Origin: Lentzea waywayandensis
Lineage (GTDB): Bacteria > Actinomycetota > Actinomycetes > Mycobacteriales > Pseudonocardiaceae
Assembly (NCBI RefSeq): GCF_900115955.1
Contig: NZ_FOYL01000001.1
Coordinates: 1 to 64,000, forward strand
Length of the DNA stretch: 64,000 bases
Reading direction: 5' to 3'
Positions 18,761 through 27,088 of the stretch are shown piece by piece (the stretch's first letter is position 1; each line of letters begins with the position of its first letter). Under the pieces are notes generated by a model. The model was not told where the DNA came from. It did not search any database and worked only from the letters and a program-made list of their open reading frames with translations. A program made the translations under genes and the position numbers.

Positions 18761-19156
18761 TCAGGCCGGCTGCGCCACCGGTTCCGGCATCGCGGACAGC
18801 TCCGCCCGGTGGCGGCTGTTGATCTTCAACAGAACGTCGAGTGCGTCCCGTTCCTCGATCAGGTGCGCGATGTCGGCGTCGATCCGGTCGCGCTCGCGCA
18901 TCATCGCCGCGTACGTCTCCTCGGCGACGCCCAGGTCGCCGGGGAGGTCCACGCACGGCAGCACAGTCGCGATCACCCGACTGGGCAGACCCGCGTCGAA
19001 CAGCTGCCGGATGAGCGACACGCGGTCGACCTCGGCATCGGAGTAGTGCCGCTGCCCCGTGTCGGAGCGTGAGCTGGTCAGCAGCCCCTGCTCTTCGTAG
19101 TACCGCAGTGAGCGCGGACTCACGCCCGTGCGCTTGGACAGCTCGCCGATCCGCAT
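18761..19156 (-). CDS. MerR-family transcriptional regulator
   Basis: A 131-residue regulator. The N-terminal winged helix is canonical (MRIGELSKRTGVSPRSLRYYEEQGLL), with the second helix pair near ARG-like residues QRHYSDAEVDRVSLIRQLFDAG. A coiled-coil helix (RERDRIDADIAHLIEERDALD) supports dimerisation. There is no Cys-rich metal-binding tail. The start is set at the MRIGEL Met; longer in-frame starts add non-conserved sequence. It is expected to control the quinone reductase downstream. Confidence 0.85.
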   Translation of the reverse strand: MRIGELSKRTGVSPRSLRYYEEQGLLTSSRSDTGQRHYSDAEVDRVSLIRQLFDAGLPSRVIATVLPCVDLPGDLGVAEETYAAMMRERDRIDADIAHLIEERDALDVLLKINSRHRAELSAMPEPVAQPA

Positions 19157-19799
19157 TTCTCCGAACCTACTCCGCCACGGCCGGCAGGATTGTGGCCCTG
19201 GCCCTGCGGCTGCGCACACCCGACATGAAGCGGGAACACGAGCTGGCGTTCAACTTGTGTTGTGCCCCAACGGCTACCGCTGATGACTAACTGATCCGAG
19301 TGGCCGGTGCCCGACGCGCATCACGGCGGCACATCCGAAGGAAGCGTGAACGGTGCAGCACAGGGTCTGATCAGGCGGGGTCCGATCAGGCCGACAGAAC
19401 GATCTCGCGGATCATCTGGTCGCGGATCCTGCGAACGGTCCCCAGATCAGGTGGGAACGCCTGCGATCAGATCGAAAGCCGCCGACACGTGCAGGATCGC
19501 AGCGGAGTTCACCGCACGCGAAGCGAGCCGCGACGCGAGGCGAGCCGCGACGCGAGGCGAGCCGCGAGCCGCGACGCGAGCCGCGACGCGACGCGACGCG
19601 ACGTTCTCAGGCAGTGGCGGCGCTCCTGCCTGCGACTCCAGGGACGCGTCACCTCAGAACTCACGCCGCCACCTCGGCCGCGCCGCCTCACGGCCCGCCC
19701 CCGGTTTGCCGGAAGCGGGCGGTCCACCACCTCCGCGACGACGAGCCGGAGCCCGGCGACAAGACGTTCACGGGGGCGCTGAACTGGGCGGCGGACCGC
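19157..19799. other. Gene-poor stretch with low-complexity repeats
   Basis: No reading frame here has convincing protein character. The middle contains repeated GATCA-type words (19365-19480) and a strongly repetitive GCGAGCCGCGACGC tract. A short stretch before 19800 reads plausibly on the plus strand (HLRDDEPEPGDKTFTGALNW) but has no start and runs into the next gene, so it may be a remnant. Confidence 0.5.
19521..19602. repeat. GC-rich tandem repeat tract
   Basis: A 17-base unit GCGAGCCGCGACGCGAG occurs twice in tandem from about 19523, followed by variant copies and then short GCGAC repeats (GACGCGACGCGACGCGACG). It is in the non-coding stretch between the MerR and SDR genes. It could be a recombination-prone spacer; no known repeat family is recognised. 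Confidence 0.7.
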
Positions 19800-20744
19800 T
19801 CAGGCCGCCTTCAGCGACCAGAGCGTCTCCTCGGAGACTTTCCACAGCTGGGCCGCTGCCTCCGGGTCCTGCGCGTACGGTGCGACGCCACGCAGGTGGC
19901 TGCCACCCGAGACCGGGGCGGCCTCGTTGCAGTCCTCGAAGTACCTGCCCGAGATGCCATCCAGCAGCGGCGTGGTGGCTACGACCAACGTGGTCGCGGC
20001 GCCTTGTTCCGGGGTCTTCAGGCGGCGGGTGGCCGCGGCGCCGCTTTGGCGGATGCGCTCCTGCAGTTCCTCAGGCGTGAGGTGGCGCTGGAGGTTCGTG
20101 GCGATGCTGCCGGGCATGAGGGCGTTCATCGTGATGCCCTCGCCGGACCAGCGGGCGCCTGCCTCCACGCCGAACAGGATGTTCGCCGTCTTGGACTGGC
20201 CGTAGGCCTGCCAGCGTTCGTACTCGCGGTGCGCGTAGTGGATGTCGTCGAAGACGACGTCGCTCATCAGGTGCGCGGACGAGCTGACGTTCACCACTCG
20301 GGCGCCTTCGGCGCGCAATGAGTTGAACAGGCCCAGGGTGAGCGTGAAGTGGCCGAAGTGGTTCGTGGCGAACTGGAGCTCCCAGCCCTCCGGCGTGCGG
20401 GTGAACGGGGTGGCCATGACGCCCGCGTTGTTGATCAGCAGGTGCAGCGGGCCGTCCCAGTTGCGGGCGAACGCCTTCACCGACTCCTGGGAGGCCAGGT
20501 CGAGGCGGGCCACGGAGATCCGCTTGTTGCCGGTCGACCTGGAGAGCGACGTCGCCACGCGCTGGCCGGCGTCGATGTCGCGGGCGGCGATGGTGACCTC
20601 GGCGCCGGCGGTCGCCAAGGCGCGCACCGTTTCCACGCCGATGCCCGAGGCACCGCCGGTGACGATGGCGCGGCGGCCGGCGAGGTCCGCGGTGTTCGCG
20701 ACCTCCTGGGCCGTCGTGTCGAACCCGAATCCTGTGGTGATCAT
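19800..20744 (-). CDS. Short-chain dehydrogenase/reductase, second of a twin pair
   Basis: A 314-residue classical-fold SDR, near the retinol dehydrogenase / light-dependent reductase-like group in length. Motifs: TGGASGIG (cofactor), NNAG in LHLLINNAGVM, and the catalytic YGQSKTAN. The C-terminus (LLDGISGRYFEDCNEA) matches its upstream twin. The ATG overlaps the preceding stop (ATGA), so both are expressed as one operon from the TetR-controlled promoter. Confidence 0.85.
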   Translation of the reverse strand: MITTGFGFDTTAQEVANTADLAGRRAIVTGGASGIGVETVRALATAGAEVTIAARDIDAGQRVATSLSRSTGNKRISVARLDLASQESVKAFARNWDGPLHLLINNAGVMATPFTRTPEGWELQFATNHFGHFTLTLGLFNSLRAEGARVVNVSSSAHLMSDVVFDDIHYAHREYERWQAYGQSKTANILFGVEAGARWSGEGITMNALMPGSIATNLQRHLTPEELQERIRQSGAAATRRLKTPEQGAATTLVVATTPLLDGISGRYFEDCNEAAPVSGGSHLRGVAPYAQDPEAAAQLWKVSEETLWSLKAA

Positions 20745-21685
20745 GCCTGCACCTTCAGCGTTTCCTCGGAGGCCTTCCACAGCTGGGCAGCGGCCTCGGG
20801 GTCGACCGCGTAGGCGGCGACACCGTTGGTCATGCCCTCGGTGTTGGGGAGTGCCTCGTTGCAGTCTTCGAAGTAGAGGCCCGAACGGCCCTCCACCAAG
20901 GGGGACACGGCGAGTACCAGCGTGGTGGCCGCGCCCTGCTCCGGCGTCTTGAGCCGCAACGGGTTGTCGCCGCCGCGCAGCTTGATGCGCGCCTGGAGTT
21001 CTTCCTGCGAGATGTGGCGCTGCAGCGCCGTCAGGATTCCGCCCGGCATCAGGGCGTTCATCGTGATGCCCTCGGAAGCCCAGCGCCTGCCCGCCTCGAC
21101 GCCGAACAGCACGTTCGCGGTCTTGGACTGGCCGTACGCCTGCCAGCGGTCGTACTCGCGGCGCTCGAAGTGGATGTCCTCGAACACCACCGGGCTCGAC
21201 AGGTGGCCGGACGAGCTGACGTTGACCACGCGGGCGCCCTCGGCGCGCAGCGCGTCGAACAGGCCCAGCGTCAGCGTGAAGTGGCCGAAGTGGTTCGTGG
21301 CGAACTGGAGCTCCCAGCCCTCCGGCGTGCGGGTCAGCGGCGAGGCCATGACGCCCGCGTTGTTGATCAGCAGGTGCAGCGGGCCGTCCCACGCCGCGGC
21401 GAAGGCCTTGACCGACTCCTGCGAGGTCAGCTCCAGCGGAGCGACCAGAACGGCCTTGTTGCCGGTGGAAGCGGACACCTCGGCGGCGACCTTCTGGCCG
21501 GCCTCGACGTCGCGCGCCGCGATGGTGACCTCGGCGCCCGCGGCGGCCAGCGCCCGCACGGTCTCGACGCCGATGCCCGACGCCCCACCGGTGACCACGG
21601 CGCGACGGCCCGAGAGGTCGACGCCCTCGACGACCTCGAGAGCGGTGCTCCCGAACCCGAACGGGGTGGTGATGCGCTCACTCAT
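20741..21685 (-). CDS. Short-chain dehydrogenase/reductase, first of a twin pair
   Basis: A 314-residue SDR of identical length to the downstream twin and very similar sequence throughout, showing a tandem duplication. It carries TGGASGIG, LHLLINNAGVM and YGQSKTAN. It is divergent from a TetR regulator, and two inverted-repeat operators lie between the genes. The substrate is unknown; by analogy with similar TetR-SDR sets it may detoxify or reduce a small carbonyl compound. Confidence 0.85.
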   Translation of the reverse strand: MSERITTPFGFGSTALEVVEGVDLSGRRAVVTGGASGIGVETVRALAAAGAEVTIAARDVEAGQKVAAEVSASTGNKAVLVAPLELTSQESVKAFAAAWDGPLHLLINNAGVMASPLTRTPEGWELQFATNHFGHFTLTLGLFDALRAEGARVVNVSSSGHLSSPVVFEDIHFERREYDRWQAYGQSKTANVLFGVEAGRRWASEGITMNALMPGGILTALQRHISQEELQARIKLRGGDNPLRLKTPEQGAATTLVLAVSPLVEGRSGLYFEDCNEALPNTEGMTNGVAAYAVDPEAAAQLWKASEETLKVQA

Positions 21686-21713
21686 CTGATTTCCCCAACC
21701 TCTGTCGTACACT

Positions 21714-21735
21714 GAAACGGAGGTTCCTCCGGTTC
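21714..21735. promoter_or_regulatory. TetR-type operator 1 (SDR/TetR divergent promoter)
   Basis: The imperfect inverted repeat GAAACGGAG-GTTC-CTCCGGTTC has the same layout as operator 2. Its centre is 33 bases from that of operator 2, so both sit in the 113-base region between the two divergent genes. Confidence 0.65.
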
Positions 21736-21746
21736 GGGTTCCACCG

Positions 21747-21768
21747 TAAACGGAGAGTCCTCCGTTTA
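21747..21768. promoter_or_regulatory. TetR-type operator 2 (SDR/TetR divergent promoter)
   Basis: A perfect inverted repeat with 9-base arms TAAACGGAG and CTCCGTTTA and a four-base spacer. With operator 1 it forms a pair expected to be bound by the divergently encoded TetR protein. Confidence 0.72.
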
Positions 21769-21798
21769 GCAAGTGACGTACCCCATAGGAGTGATGAA

Positions 21799-22350
21799 GT
21801 GCGTGCAGACGCGGTCCGGAACCGAGGGCTGCTGATCGAGGTGGCGCTGGACGCGTTCACCCACGAGAAGGACGCGACGCTCGGCGCCATCGCGAAGAAG
21901 GCGGGCGTCGGGATCGGCACGCTGTACCGCCACTTCCCCACCCGCGAGGCGTTGATCGAGGCGGTCTACCGCACCGAGCTGGAGAAGCTCTGCGACGCCG
22001 CGCCCGAGCTGCTCAAGACCCACGAACCCGAAGCCGCACTTCGGGAGTGGATGGACCGCTTCATCGCGTACGCCGCGACGAAACGCGACCTCAAGGACGC
22101 GCTGCAGGCCGTGATCGCCCTGGGCCTCAACCCGTTCGAGCACAGCCGCGCGAAGATGACCGAGGCCGTGTCCAGCCTGCTCGCCCCTCTCAACGCGAAG
22201 ACCGAGCCGATGGACCTGATGGCGCTGCTGATCGGCGTCGCGCAGAACGGCGACCCGGCTCAGGCGAAGCGGATGCTGGACCTGATCATGAACGGGGTTC
22301 TCCACGACGCTGCTGCTCGAACCGCTCCACCAGCATCGGCGCCTCGTTGA
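21799..22350 (+). CDS. TetR-family regulator of the SDR pair
   Basis: A 183-residue TetR regulator. The HTH is clear: TLGAIAKKAGVGIGTLYRHFPTREALIEAVY near residues 28-58. The GTG start follows AGGAG by about seven bases. It probably represses itself and the twin SDR genes through the two operators between them. The 3' end overlaps the convergent GbsR/MarR gene by 65 bases, an unusually long antisense overlap. Confidence 0.87.
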   Translation: MRADAVRNRGLLIEVALDAFTHEKDATLGAIAKKAGVGIGTLYRHFPTREALIEAVYRTELEKLCDAAPELLKTHEPEAALREWMDRFIAYAATKRDLKDALQAVIALGLNPFEHSRAKMTEAVSSLLAPLNAKTEPMDLMALLIGVAQNGDPAQAKRMLDLIMNGVLHDAAARTAPPASAPR

Positions 22351-22762
22351 TCAGGAACGTGTAGAAGTCCCGCATGTACTCCAGCCGGTCGTGCGCGCGA
22401 CCGGGCCCGACCGCGCCGACGCCCTTCTCCACCGCGTCCAGCACGTCGGTGACCACCGAGTGCTGCCGCGAGTACAGCGTCGTCCAGGCGTTGTCACGCA
22501 TCCGGAAGTGCTCACGCCGGCTGCCCGCGACGTAGATCCGCTCGATCAGGCCCATCTGGGCGACCATCTTGATCGCACCGGACACCGATCCCGCGCTCAC
22601 GCCCAGCTCCTGAGCCAGGTCTCCCGCGGTCAGCGACTCCTCCTCCGAGAACAGGAACGCCGCGATCGCCCGCGCGCCCATCCGCTGCATCCCGGCACCG
22701 ACCAGCGTGAGCGCCAACTGCTCTGCGGCCTCCCTGCGCTCTGTCTCGCCCGTCACAGTCAC
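22286..22762 (-). CDS. GbsR/MarR-family regulator
   Basis: A 158-residue winged-helix protein of the GbsR/MarR group: ARAIAAFLFSEEESLTAGDLAQELGVSAGSVSGAIKMVAQMGLIERIYVAGSR spans the HTH and wing. The C-terminal helix would form the dimer interface. GTG 22762 is chosen, with an alternative in-frame GTG at 22756. A perfect 16-base palindrome lies seven bases upstream of the start and fits an autoregulatory operator. Confidence 0.82.
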   Translation of the reverse strand: MTVTGETERREAAEQLALTLVGAGMQRMGARAIAAFLFSEEESLTAGDLAQELGVSAGSVSGAIKMVAQMGLIERIYVAGSRREHFRMRDNAWTTLYSRQHSVVTDVLDAVEKGVGAVGPGRAHDRLEYMRDFYTFLINEAPMLVERFEQQRRGEPRS

Positions 22763-22768
22763 CCTGTC

Positions 22769-22784
22769 TTCAGAAATTTCTGAA
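22769..22784. promoter_or_regulatory. Perfect 16-base palindrome, candidate GbsR/MarR operator
   Basis: TTCAGAAATTTCTGAA is a perfect 16-base palindrome, AT-rich in an otherwise GC-rich setting. It lies between the divergent regulator gene (start 22762) and the flavoprotein-like gene (start 22822). Confidence 0.7.
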
Positions 22785-22821
22785 CATTCGCTAGCCTCAA
22801 TCCTAGGGGAAGGGGCTGGTC

Positions 22822-23340
22822 ATGGCCACAGCACTCGTAGTCGGGGCCGGCATCTCCGGCCTCGCCACCGCACTCAGGCTCGCCCGCAGCACGTGGGACG
22901 TGGTCGTGCTCGACCACGGCACCCACCACGAACCGGTGGTGATCACCGGCCCGGACCGCCACGCCGCGAAACGACTCGCCGCGCTACCCCATCCGCTGCA
23001 CTACGAGACCCGCCACAGCAAGGTCACCGCGCTGCACCCGGACAGGTTCGGCGTCACGGTCGCGTTCAACGACCACGACGACGAGTGGTTCGACATCGTC
23101 GTGTGCGCCCAGCCTTGCTGCGAGGCGGAGCGATTACCCGGTCTGTGCCTCGAAACCTGGTCCCGCGACCACGTGGCCCTGCTCTACCGCGCCGTCCGCG
23201 ACACCGGCCTCCCGCTCAGCGCCGCCGAGCTGCTCGCCGACGCGTTCGACATCCACCACGACGACATCACCGCTTTCGCTTGGTGGGAAACCACTCTGAA
23301 GCCGCACGCCGTTAGGCGGACCTTTACCCGCGTTCGGTAA
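22822..23340 (+). CDS. Short Rossmann-fold flavoprotein-like protein
   Basis: A 172-residue protein opening with a dinucleotide-binding motif (ALVVGAGISGLATALRLARSTWDVVVLDHG), as in FAD-dependent monooxygenases. It is far shorter than those enzymes (about 400 residues): the middle substrate domain and the second GD motif are missing. The segment FDIVVCAQPCC resembles the strand before the usual GD box. It may be a remnant, or a small stand-alone protein kept under control of the divergent GbsR/MarR regulator. Confidence 0.55.
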   Translation: MATALVVGAGISGLATALRLARSTWDVVVLDHGTHHEPVVITGPDRHAAKRLAALPHPLHYETRHSKVTALHPDRFGVTVAFNDHDDEWFDIVVCAQPCCEAERLPGLCLETWSRDHVALLYRAVRDTGLPLSAAELLADAFDIHHDDITAFAWWETTLKPHAVRRTFTRVR

Positions 23341-23351
23341 GCCTGCGGGTC

Positions 23352-24866
23352 ATGACCACGTTACGGAGACGTACCTTCATCGTGGGCGGCCTCGCGGGAG
23401 CGAGCGCCGGGGTTCTACTTCCCGCACTGGCCAACGCCATCGGCTACCCGTTCACCCTGGGCGTCGCGTCCGGCGAACCGGCGGCCGACGGGTTCGTGAT
23501 CTGGACCCGCCTCGCCCCCAACCCGCTCAACGCCGACGGACTCGGCGGCATGCCGAACACCAACACCGCCGTCGAATGGCAGGTCGCCACCGACGAGCGC
23601 TTCACCGCCATCGTCCGCACCGGCACGTTCACCACCACCCAGGCAAGCGCTCACGCCGTGCACGTCACCCTCACCGGCCTGGAGCCGGGACGTGAGTACT
23701 GGTACCGCTTCCGCACCAGCGGTCACATCTCCCCCACCGGCCGCGCCCTCACCGCACCGGCCGTCGGCACCTCGCCCGCGCTGACCATGCTCTTCGCCTC
23801 GTGCTCGCACTACGAGGAGGGCTACTTCACGGGCTACCGCCGGATGGCCGAGGAGCACCCCGACCTGATCCTGCACCTCGGCGACTACATCTACGAAGGC
23901 GCCGCGACCACCACGAAGGTCCGCCAGTTCGCCCCCGCCACCGAGATCAGCACGCTCGCGAACTACCGGGTCCGCCACGCCCAGTACAAGACCGACCCGG
24001 ACCTTCAGGCCGCGCACGCCACCGCGCCGTGGCTGGTCGTCTGGGACGACCACGAGGTCGAGAACAACTACGCGAACCTGATCCGCAACGACTCGAGCCC
24101 GGCCGGTGACTTCACGGCTCGCCGCGCGGCCGCGTACAACGCGTACTACGAACACATGCCGCTGCGATCCGCCCAGGCACCGACAGCGCAGAACATGTTG
24201 CTGCACCGCAGGGTCCGCTGGGGCAGCCTCGCCACGTTCCACCTGCTCGACACCCGCCAGTACCGCAACGACCAGGCCTGCGGCGACGGCACGAAGGTCT
24301 GCCCGGCCGCCGACGACCCGGCCCGCACGCTCACCGGCACCTCGCAGGAGACGTGGCTGATCGACGGCCTCAGGCAGAAGCTCGGCACCTGGGACTTCCT
24401 GGGCCAGCAGGTGTTCTTCGCGCAACGGCTCGCCGCGGCGGACGGTTCCAAGAGCATGGACGCGTGGGACGGCTACACCGCCAACCGCACGCGCATCCAG
24501 AACGCCTGGGACACCAACGGGAACAAGGGCACGGTCGTGCTCACCGGCGACGTGCACCGCAGCTGGGGCGCGAACCTCATGCAGAACTACGGAACCCAGA
24601 ACCGGATCATCGGCACCGAGCTCGTCACGACCTCGATCACGTCCGGCGGTGACGGCAACGCGGCCGACAACAGCCTCAACCCGACGCTGAACCCGCACGT
24701 GAAGTACTTCAAGAACCTGCGCGGCTACGTGAAGACGCAGACCACGCCGACGGAGATGCGGGTGGACTACCGGGCCGTCGACAAGGTCACCGTGCGCGAC
24801 TACCCGGTCAAGACCGTCGGCAGCTACGTCGTCGAGGCCACCAACCCCGGATTGCAGGCGCCGTGA
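23352..24866 (+). CDS. phoD: Secreted PhoD-like alkaline phosphatase
   Basis: A 504-residue phosphodiesterase/alkaline phosphatase D. It has a Tat-type signal (RRRTFIVGGLAGASAGVLLPA) with twin Arg, an N-terminal fibronectin-like PhoD_N domain (FTLGVASGEPAADGFVIWTRLAP), and the metallophosphatase core: FASCSHYEEG, HLGDYIYEG, WDDHEVENNY and LTGDVHRSWGAN. It probably releases phosphate from organic esters outside the cell using Fe and Ca. It starts 12 bases after the previous stop and is coupled to the following secreted protein by a GTGA overlap. No clear PHO box was seen. Confidence 0.9.
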   Translation: MTTLRRRTFIVGGLAGASAGVLLPALANAIGYPFTLGVASGEPAADGFVIWTRLAPNPLNADGLGGMPNTNTAVEWQVATDERFTAIVRTGTFTTTQASAHAVHVTLTGLEPGREYWYRFRTSGHISPTGRALTAPAVGTSPALTMLFASCSHYEEGYFTGYRRMAEEHPDLILHLGDYIYEGAATTTKVRQFAPATEISTLANYRVRHAQYKTDPDLQAAHATAPWLVVWDDHEVENNYANLIRNDSSPAGDFTARRAAAYNAYYEHMPLRSAQAPTAQNMLLHRRVRWGSLATFHLLDTRQYRNDQACGDGTKVCPAADDPARTLTGTSQETWLIDGLRQKLGTWDFLGQQVFFAQRLAAADGSKSMDAWDGYTANRTRIQNAWDTNGNKGTVVLTGDVHRSWGANLMQNYGTQNRIIGTELVTTSITSGGDGNAADNSLNPTLNPHVKYFKNLRGYVKTQTTPTEMRVDYRAVDKVTVRDYPVKTVGSYVVEATNPGLQAP

Positions 24867-25984
24867 AGACACTGCTGATCGCGAGCCTCCTGCTGGCACC
24901 CGCACCGATGACGTGGTCCACGGTCAACAGCGACTCGACCGGCGACCAGGACAACGCGTCCGTGAGCGCCACCCGCAACGGCTACACGGCCGTCGTGTGG
25001 GAGGACGACAGGGACACCACGACCCCCGCCGACCCGATCCACTCCGACGTCTGGATCCGCCTCTACAAAGAGGGAACGGCGGTCTACGAGAAGAAGCTCT
25101 CCACCGGCGGCACCGGCAACTGGCGGCACTGGCAGCCGGACGTCTCGCTGCACGAGAACGGCAGCGCGGTCGTCGTCTGGTCGGAGGACCCGGACGGCAA
25201 CGGCTACTACAACATCGCCGTCCGCTCGGTCAGCGCGACCGGGACCGTGTCGGGTTCCGGCACGGCCAACGCCAGCGCCGACGGCCAGCAGTACTTCCCC
25301 AGCGTGGCAGCGGATCCGGACACCGGCGGCTTCGCGGTCACCTGGGAGGACCAGCAGGGCACCGCCGCGCCCACCGTCCGGGTGAGCGTGTTCGCGTCCC
25401 TGAGCTCCAAGACCTACGAGGCCCAGGTCAACAACGCCGGCGGCACCCATGCCAAGCCCCAGGTCGCGATGAGCGCCGCCGGCAACGCGATCATCGCCTG
25501 GGAGGCCGACGCGAACGTCGCCCGCAAGATCGTCACCGCGTCCGGTGGCGTGAAGCAGGCGCAGACCACGACGGGTCAGGGGAAACGCCCCGCCGTGGCG
25601 GCCAACTTCAACGGCGACTTCGCCATCGCCTGGGAGCAGTCCGGAGTCCGCACGCAGTCGTTCACGGCGGCCGGAACCTCACGGGGTGCCGTCGCCCAGA
25701 CCACCGGCGCCGACCCGCAGATCGGCATCGACGACCAGCTCGGCGTCGCGGTGACCACGACGGAGGCGCAGGACGTCCACACCAGCGTCTACAACCCCGA
25801 CGGCACCACCACGGGCCGTCCCGAACGGCAGCTCACGGTCTCGAACGCCACCGGCAGGCAGGACGAACCCGCCGTGGGCGTCGACCCGTGGGGCCGCGTC
25901 ACCGTCGTCTACACCGACGACAACGACGGCAACGGGTTCGACCAGATCTACCTGGGCACCGGCCTGACCACCCAGCAGTGGTGA
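24863..25984 (+). CDS. Secreted repeat protein, possible beta-propeller
   Basis: A 373-residue protein coupled to phoD by a GTGA overlap. After a short signal peptide (KTLLIASLLLAPAPMTW) it holds repeated blades of about 50-60 residues with a pattern of [P/A]-x-V-[A/S]-...-G-x-x-x-[V/I]-x-W-[E/S]-[D/Q] (YTAVVWEDDRD, AVVVWSEDPDGNGYY, FAVTWEDQQG, AIIAWEADAN, FAIAWEQSG, VTVVYTDDNDGNGF). This suggests a beta-propeller. Asp-rich loops such as DPDGNG and DDNDGNG could bind calcium. Function unknown. Confidence 0.65.
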   Translation: MKTLLIASLLLAPAPMTWSTVNSDSTGDQDNASVSATRNGYTAVVWEDDRDTTTPADPIHSDVWIRLYKEGTAVYEKKLSTGGTGNWRHWQPDVSLHENGSAVVVWSEDPDGNGYYNIAVRSVSATGTVSGSGTANASADGQQYFPSVAADPDTGGFAVTWEDQQGTAAPTVRVSVFASLSSKTYEAQVNNAGGTHAKPQVAMSAAGNAIIAWEADANVARKIVTASGGVKQAQTTTGQGKRPAVAANFNGDFAIAWEQSGVRTQSFTAAGTSRGAVAQTTGADPQIGIDDQLGVAVTTTEAQDVHTSVYNPDGTTTGRPERQLTVSNATGRQDEPAVGVDPWGRVTVVYTDDNDGNGFDQIYLGTGLTTQQW

Positions 25985-25985
25985 G

Positions 25986-27026
25986 TCAGCGCTGATCGAC
26001 GGGCCTGCGTCGCTGGTGGACGTCCAGCAGCGACGCGGGCTTCCAGAAGCCGTGCACGTCGTAGGTGTCGACACCGGGCGGCACGATCTCGTCGATCCGG
26101 TCCAGGACGTCGTCGGTCAGCACCAGCGAGGCGCCCTCCAGCAACGACTCCAGCTGCTCCATCGTGCGCGGCCCGGTGATCGCCGAGGTCACACCGGGAT
26201 GCGTCGTCACGAACGCGACCGCCAGCGCGGGCAGCGACACCCCCATCTCGTCGGCGAGCTTCGCGAACTGCTCGACGGCCTCGAACTTCGCCGCGTTGGC
26301 GGGCAGCGACTCGTCGAACCGCTCGGGGCTCAGCGTCGCCCGGAACGCCTCGGCCGACGCGCCCCTGCGGTGCCTGCCCGACAGGAATCCGCTGGCCAGC
26401 GGGCTCCACACCAGCACACCCATGCCAAGCCGCCGCGCCGTCGGCAGCACCGACCGTTCGACTCCGCGGGCCAGCAGCGAGTACGGCGGCTGCTCGGTCC
26501 TGAACCGCAGGTAGCCCCGGTTCATCGACACGTGGTGCGCCTCGACGATCTCCTCCGCCGGGTACGTCGAGCACCCGAACGCCCGGATCTTCCCGTCGCG
26601 CACCAGGTCGGTCAGCACCGACAGCGTCTCGTCGATGTCGGTGCGGTAGTCCGGCCGGTGCACCTGGTACAGGTCGATCCAGTCGGTGTCCAGCCGCCGC
26701 AGGCTGTCCTCGACGGCGTTCAGGACGTGGCGCCGCGAGTTGCCGCTGCGGTTGCGGCCCTCCCCCAGCGGGAAGTGCACCTTCGTGGCCAGCACGACGT
26801 CGTCACGCCGGTCCTTCAAAGCCTTTCCGACGATCTCCTCGGACTCTCCGGCCGAGTACATGTCGGCGGTGTCGACGAAGTTGATGCCCGCGTCGAGGGC
26901 GCGGTGGATGATCCGCACGCCCTCTTCGTGGTCGTTGTTGGCCACGGATCCGAACATCATGGCGCCTAGGCAGTGGTGGCTGACCTCGATGCCGGTTCCC
27001 CCGAGAACGCGATAGCGCATGTTCAT
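25986..27026 (-). CDS. Aldo/keto reductase
   Basis: A 346-residue NADPH-dependent aldo-keto reductase with the TIM-barrel tetrad: Asp/Tyr in FVDTADMYSAGESEEIVGKAL, Lys in VLATKVHF and His in DLYQVHRPDYRTD. The NADP site appears near the end (AITGPRTMEQLESLL). The ATG at 27026 coincides with the predicted transcription start of a MerR-type promoter just upstream, so the message is probably leaderless; a second ATG at 27020 is in frame. It likely reduces aldehydes or ketones made under stress. Confidence 0.88.
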   Translation of the reverse strand: MNMRYRVLGGTGIEVSHHCLGAMMFGSVANNDHEEGVRIIHRALDAGINFVDTADMYSAGESEEIVGKALKDRRDDVVLATKVHFPLGEGRNRSGNSRRHVLNAVEDSLRRLDTDWIDLYQVHRPDYRTDIDETLSVLTDLVRDGKIRAFGCSTYPAEEIVEAHHVSMNRGYLRFRTEQPPYSLLARGVERSVLPTARRLGMGVLVWSPLASGFLSGRHRRGASAEAFRATLSPERFDESLPANAAKFEAVEQFAKLADEMGVSLPALAVAFVTTHPGVTSAITGPRTMEQLESLLEGASLVLTDDVLDRIDEIVPPGVDTYDVHGFWKPASLLDVHQRRRPVDQR

Positions 27027-27032
27027 GGCGAG

Positions 27033-27063
27033 AACGTACGAACTAGAGCCGTCTCTAGGTCAA
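27033..27063 (-). promoter_or_regulatory. MerR-type promoter with 19-base spacer (aldo/keto reductase)
   Basis: On the minus strand TTGACC (27058-27063) and TACGTT (27033-27038) are separated by exactly 19 bases, the long spacing used by MerR activators. The dyad CTAGAG-N4-CTCTAG (27043-27058) fills the spacer. The expected transcription start is at about 27026, the first base of the reductase ATG. Confidence 0.65.
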
Positions 27064-27088
27064 GAAGCACGTTGTTACTCTCGGGATC

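Noticed and set aside
19300..19782. Plus-strand frames with REASRDARRAASRDASRDATRR repeats
   Set aside because: The sequence is produced by the GC-rich tandem repeat tract; nothing outside it resembles protein.
23290..23351. PHO box upstream of phoD
   Set aside because: GTTCGG and nearby words were considered, but no paired direct repeat of the GTTCACC type is visible.
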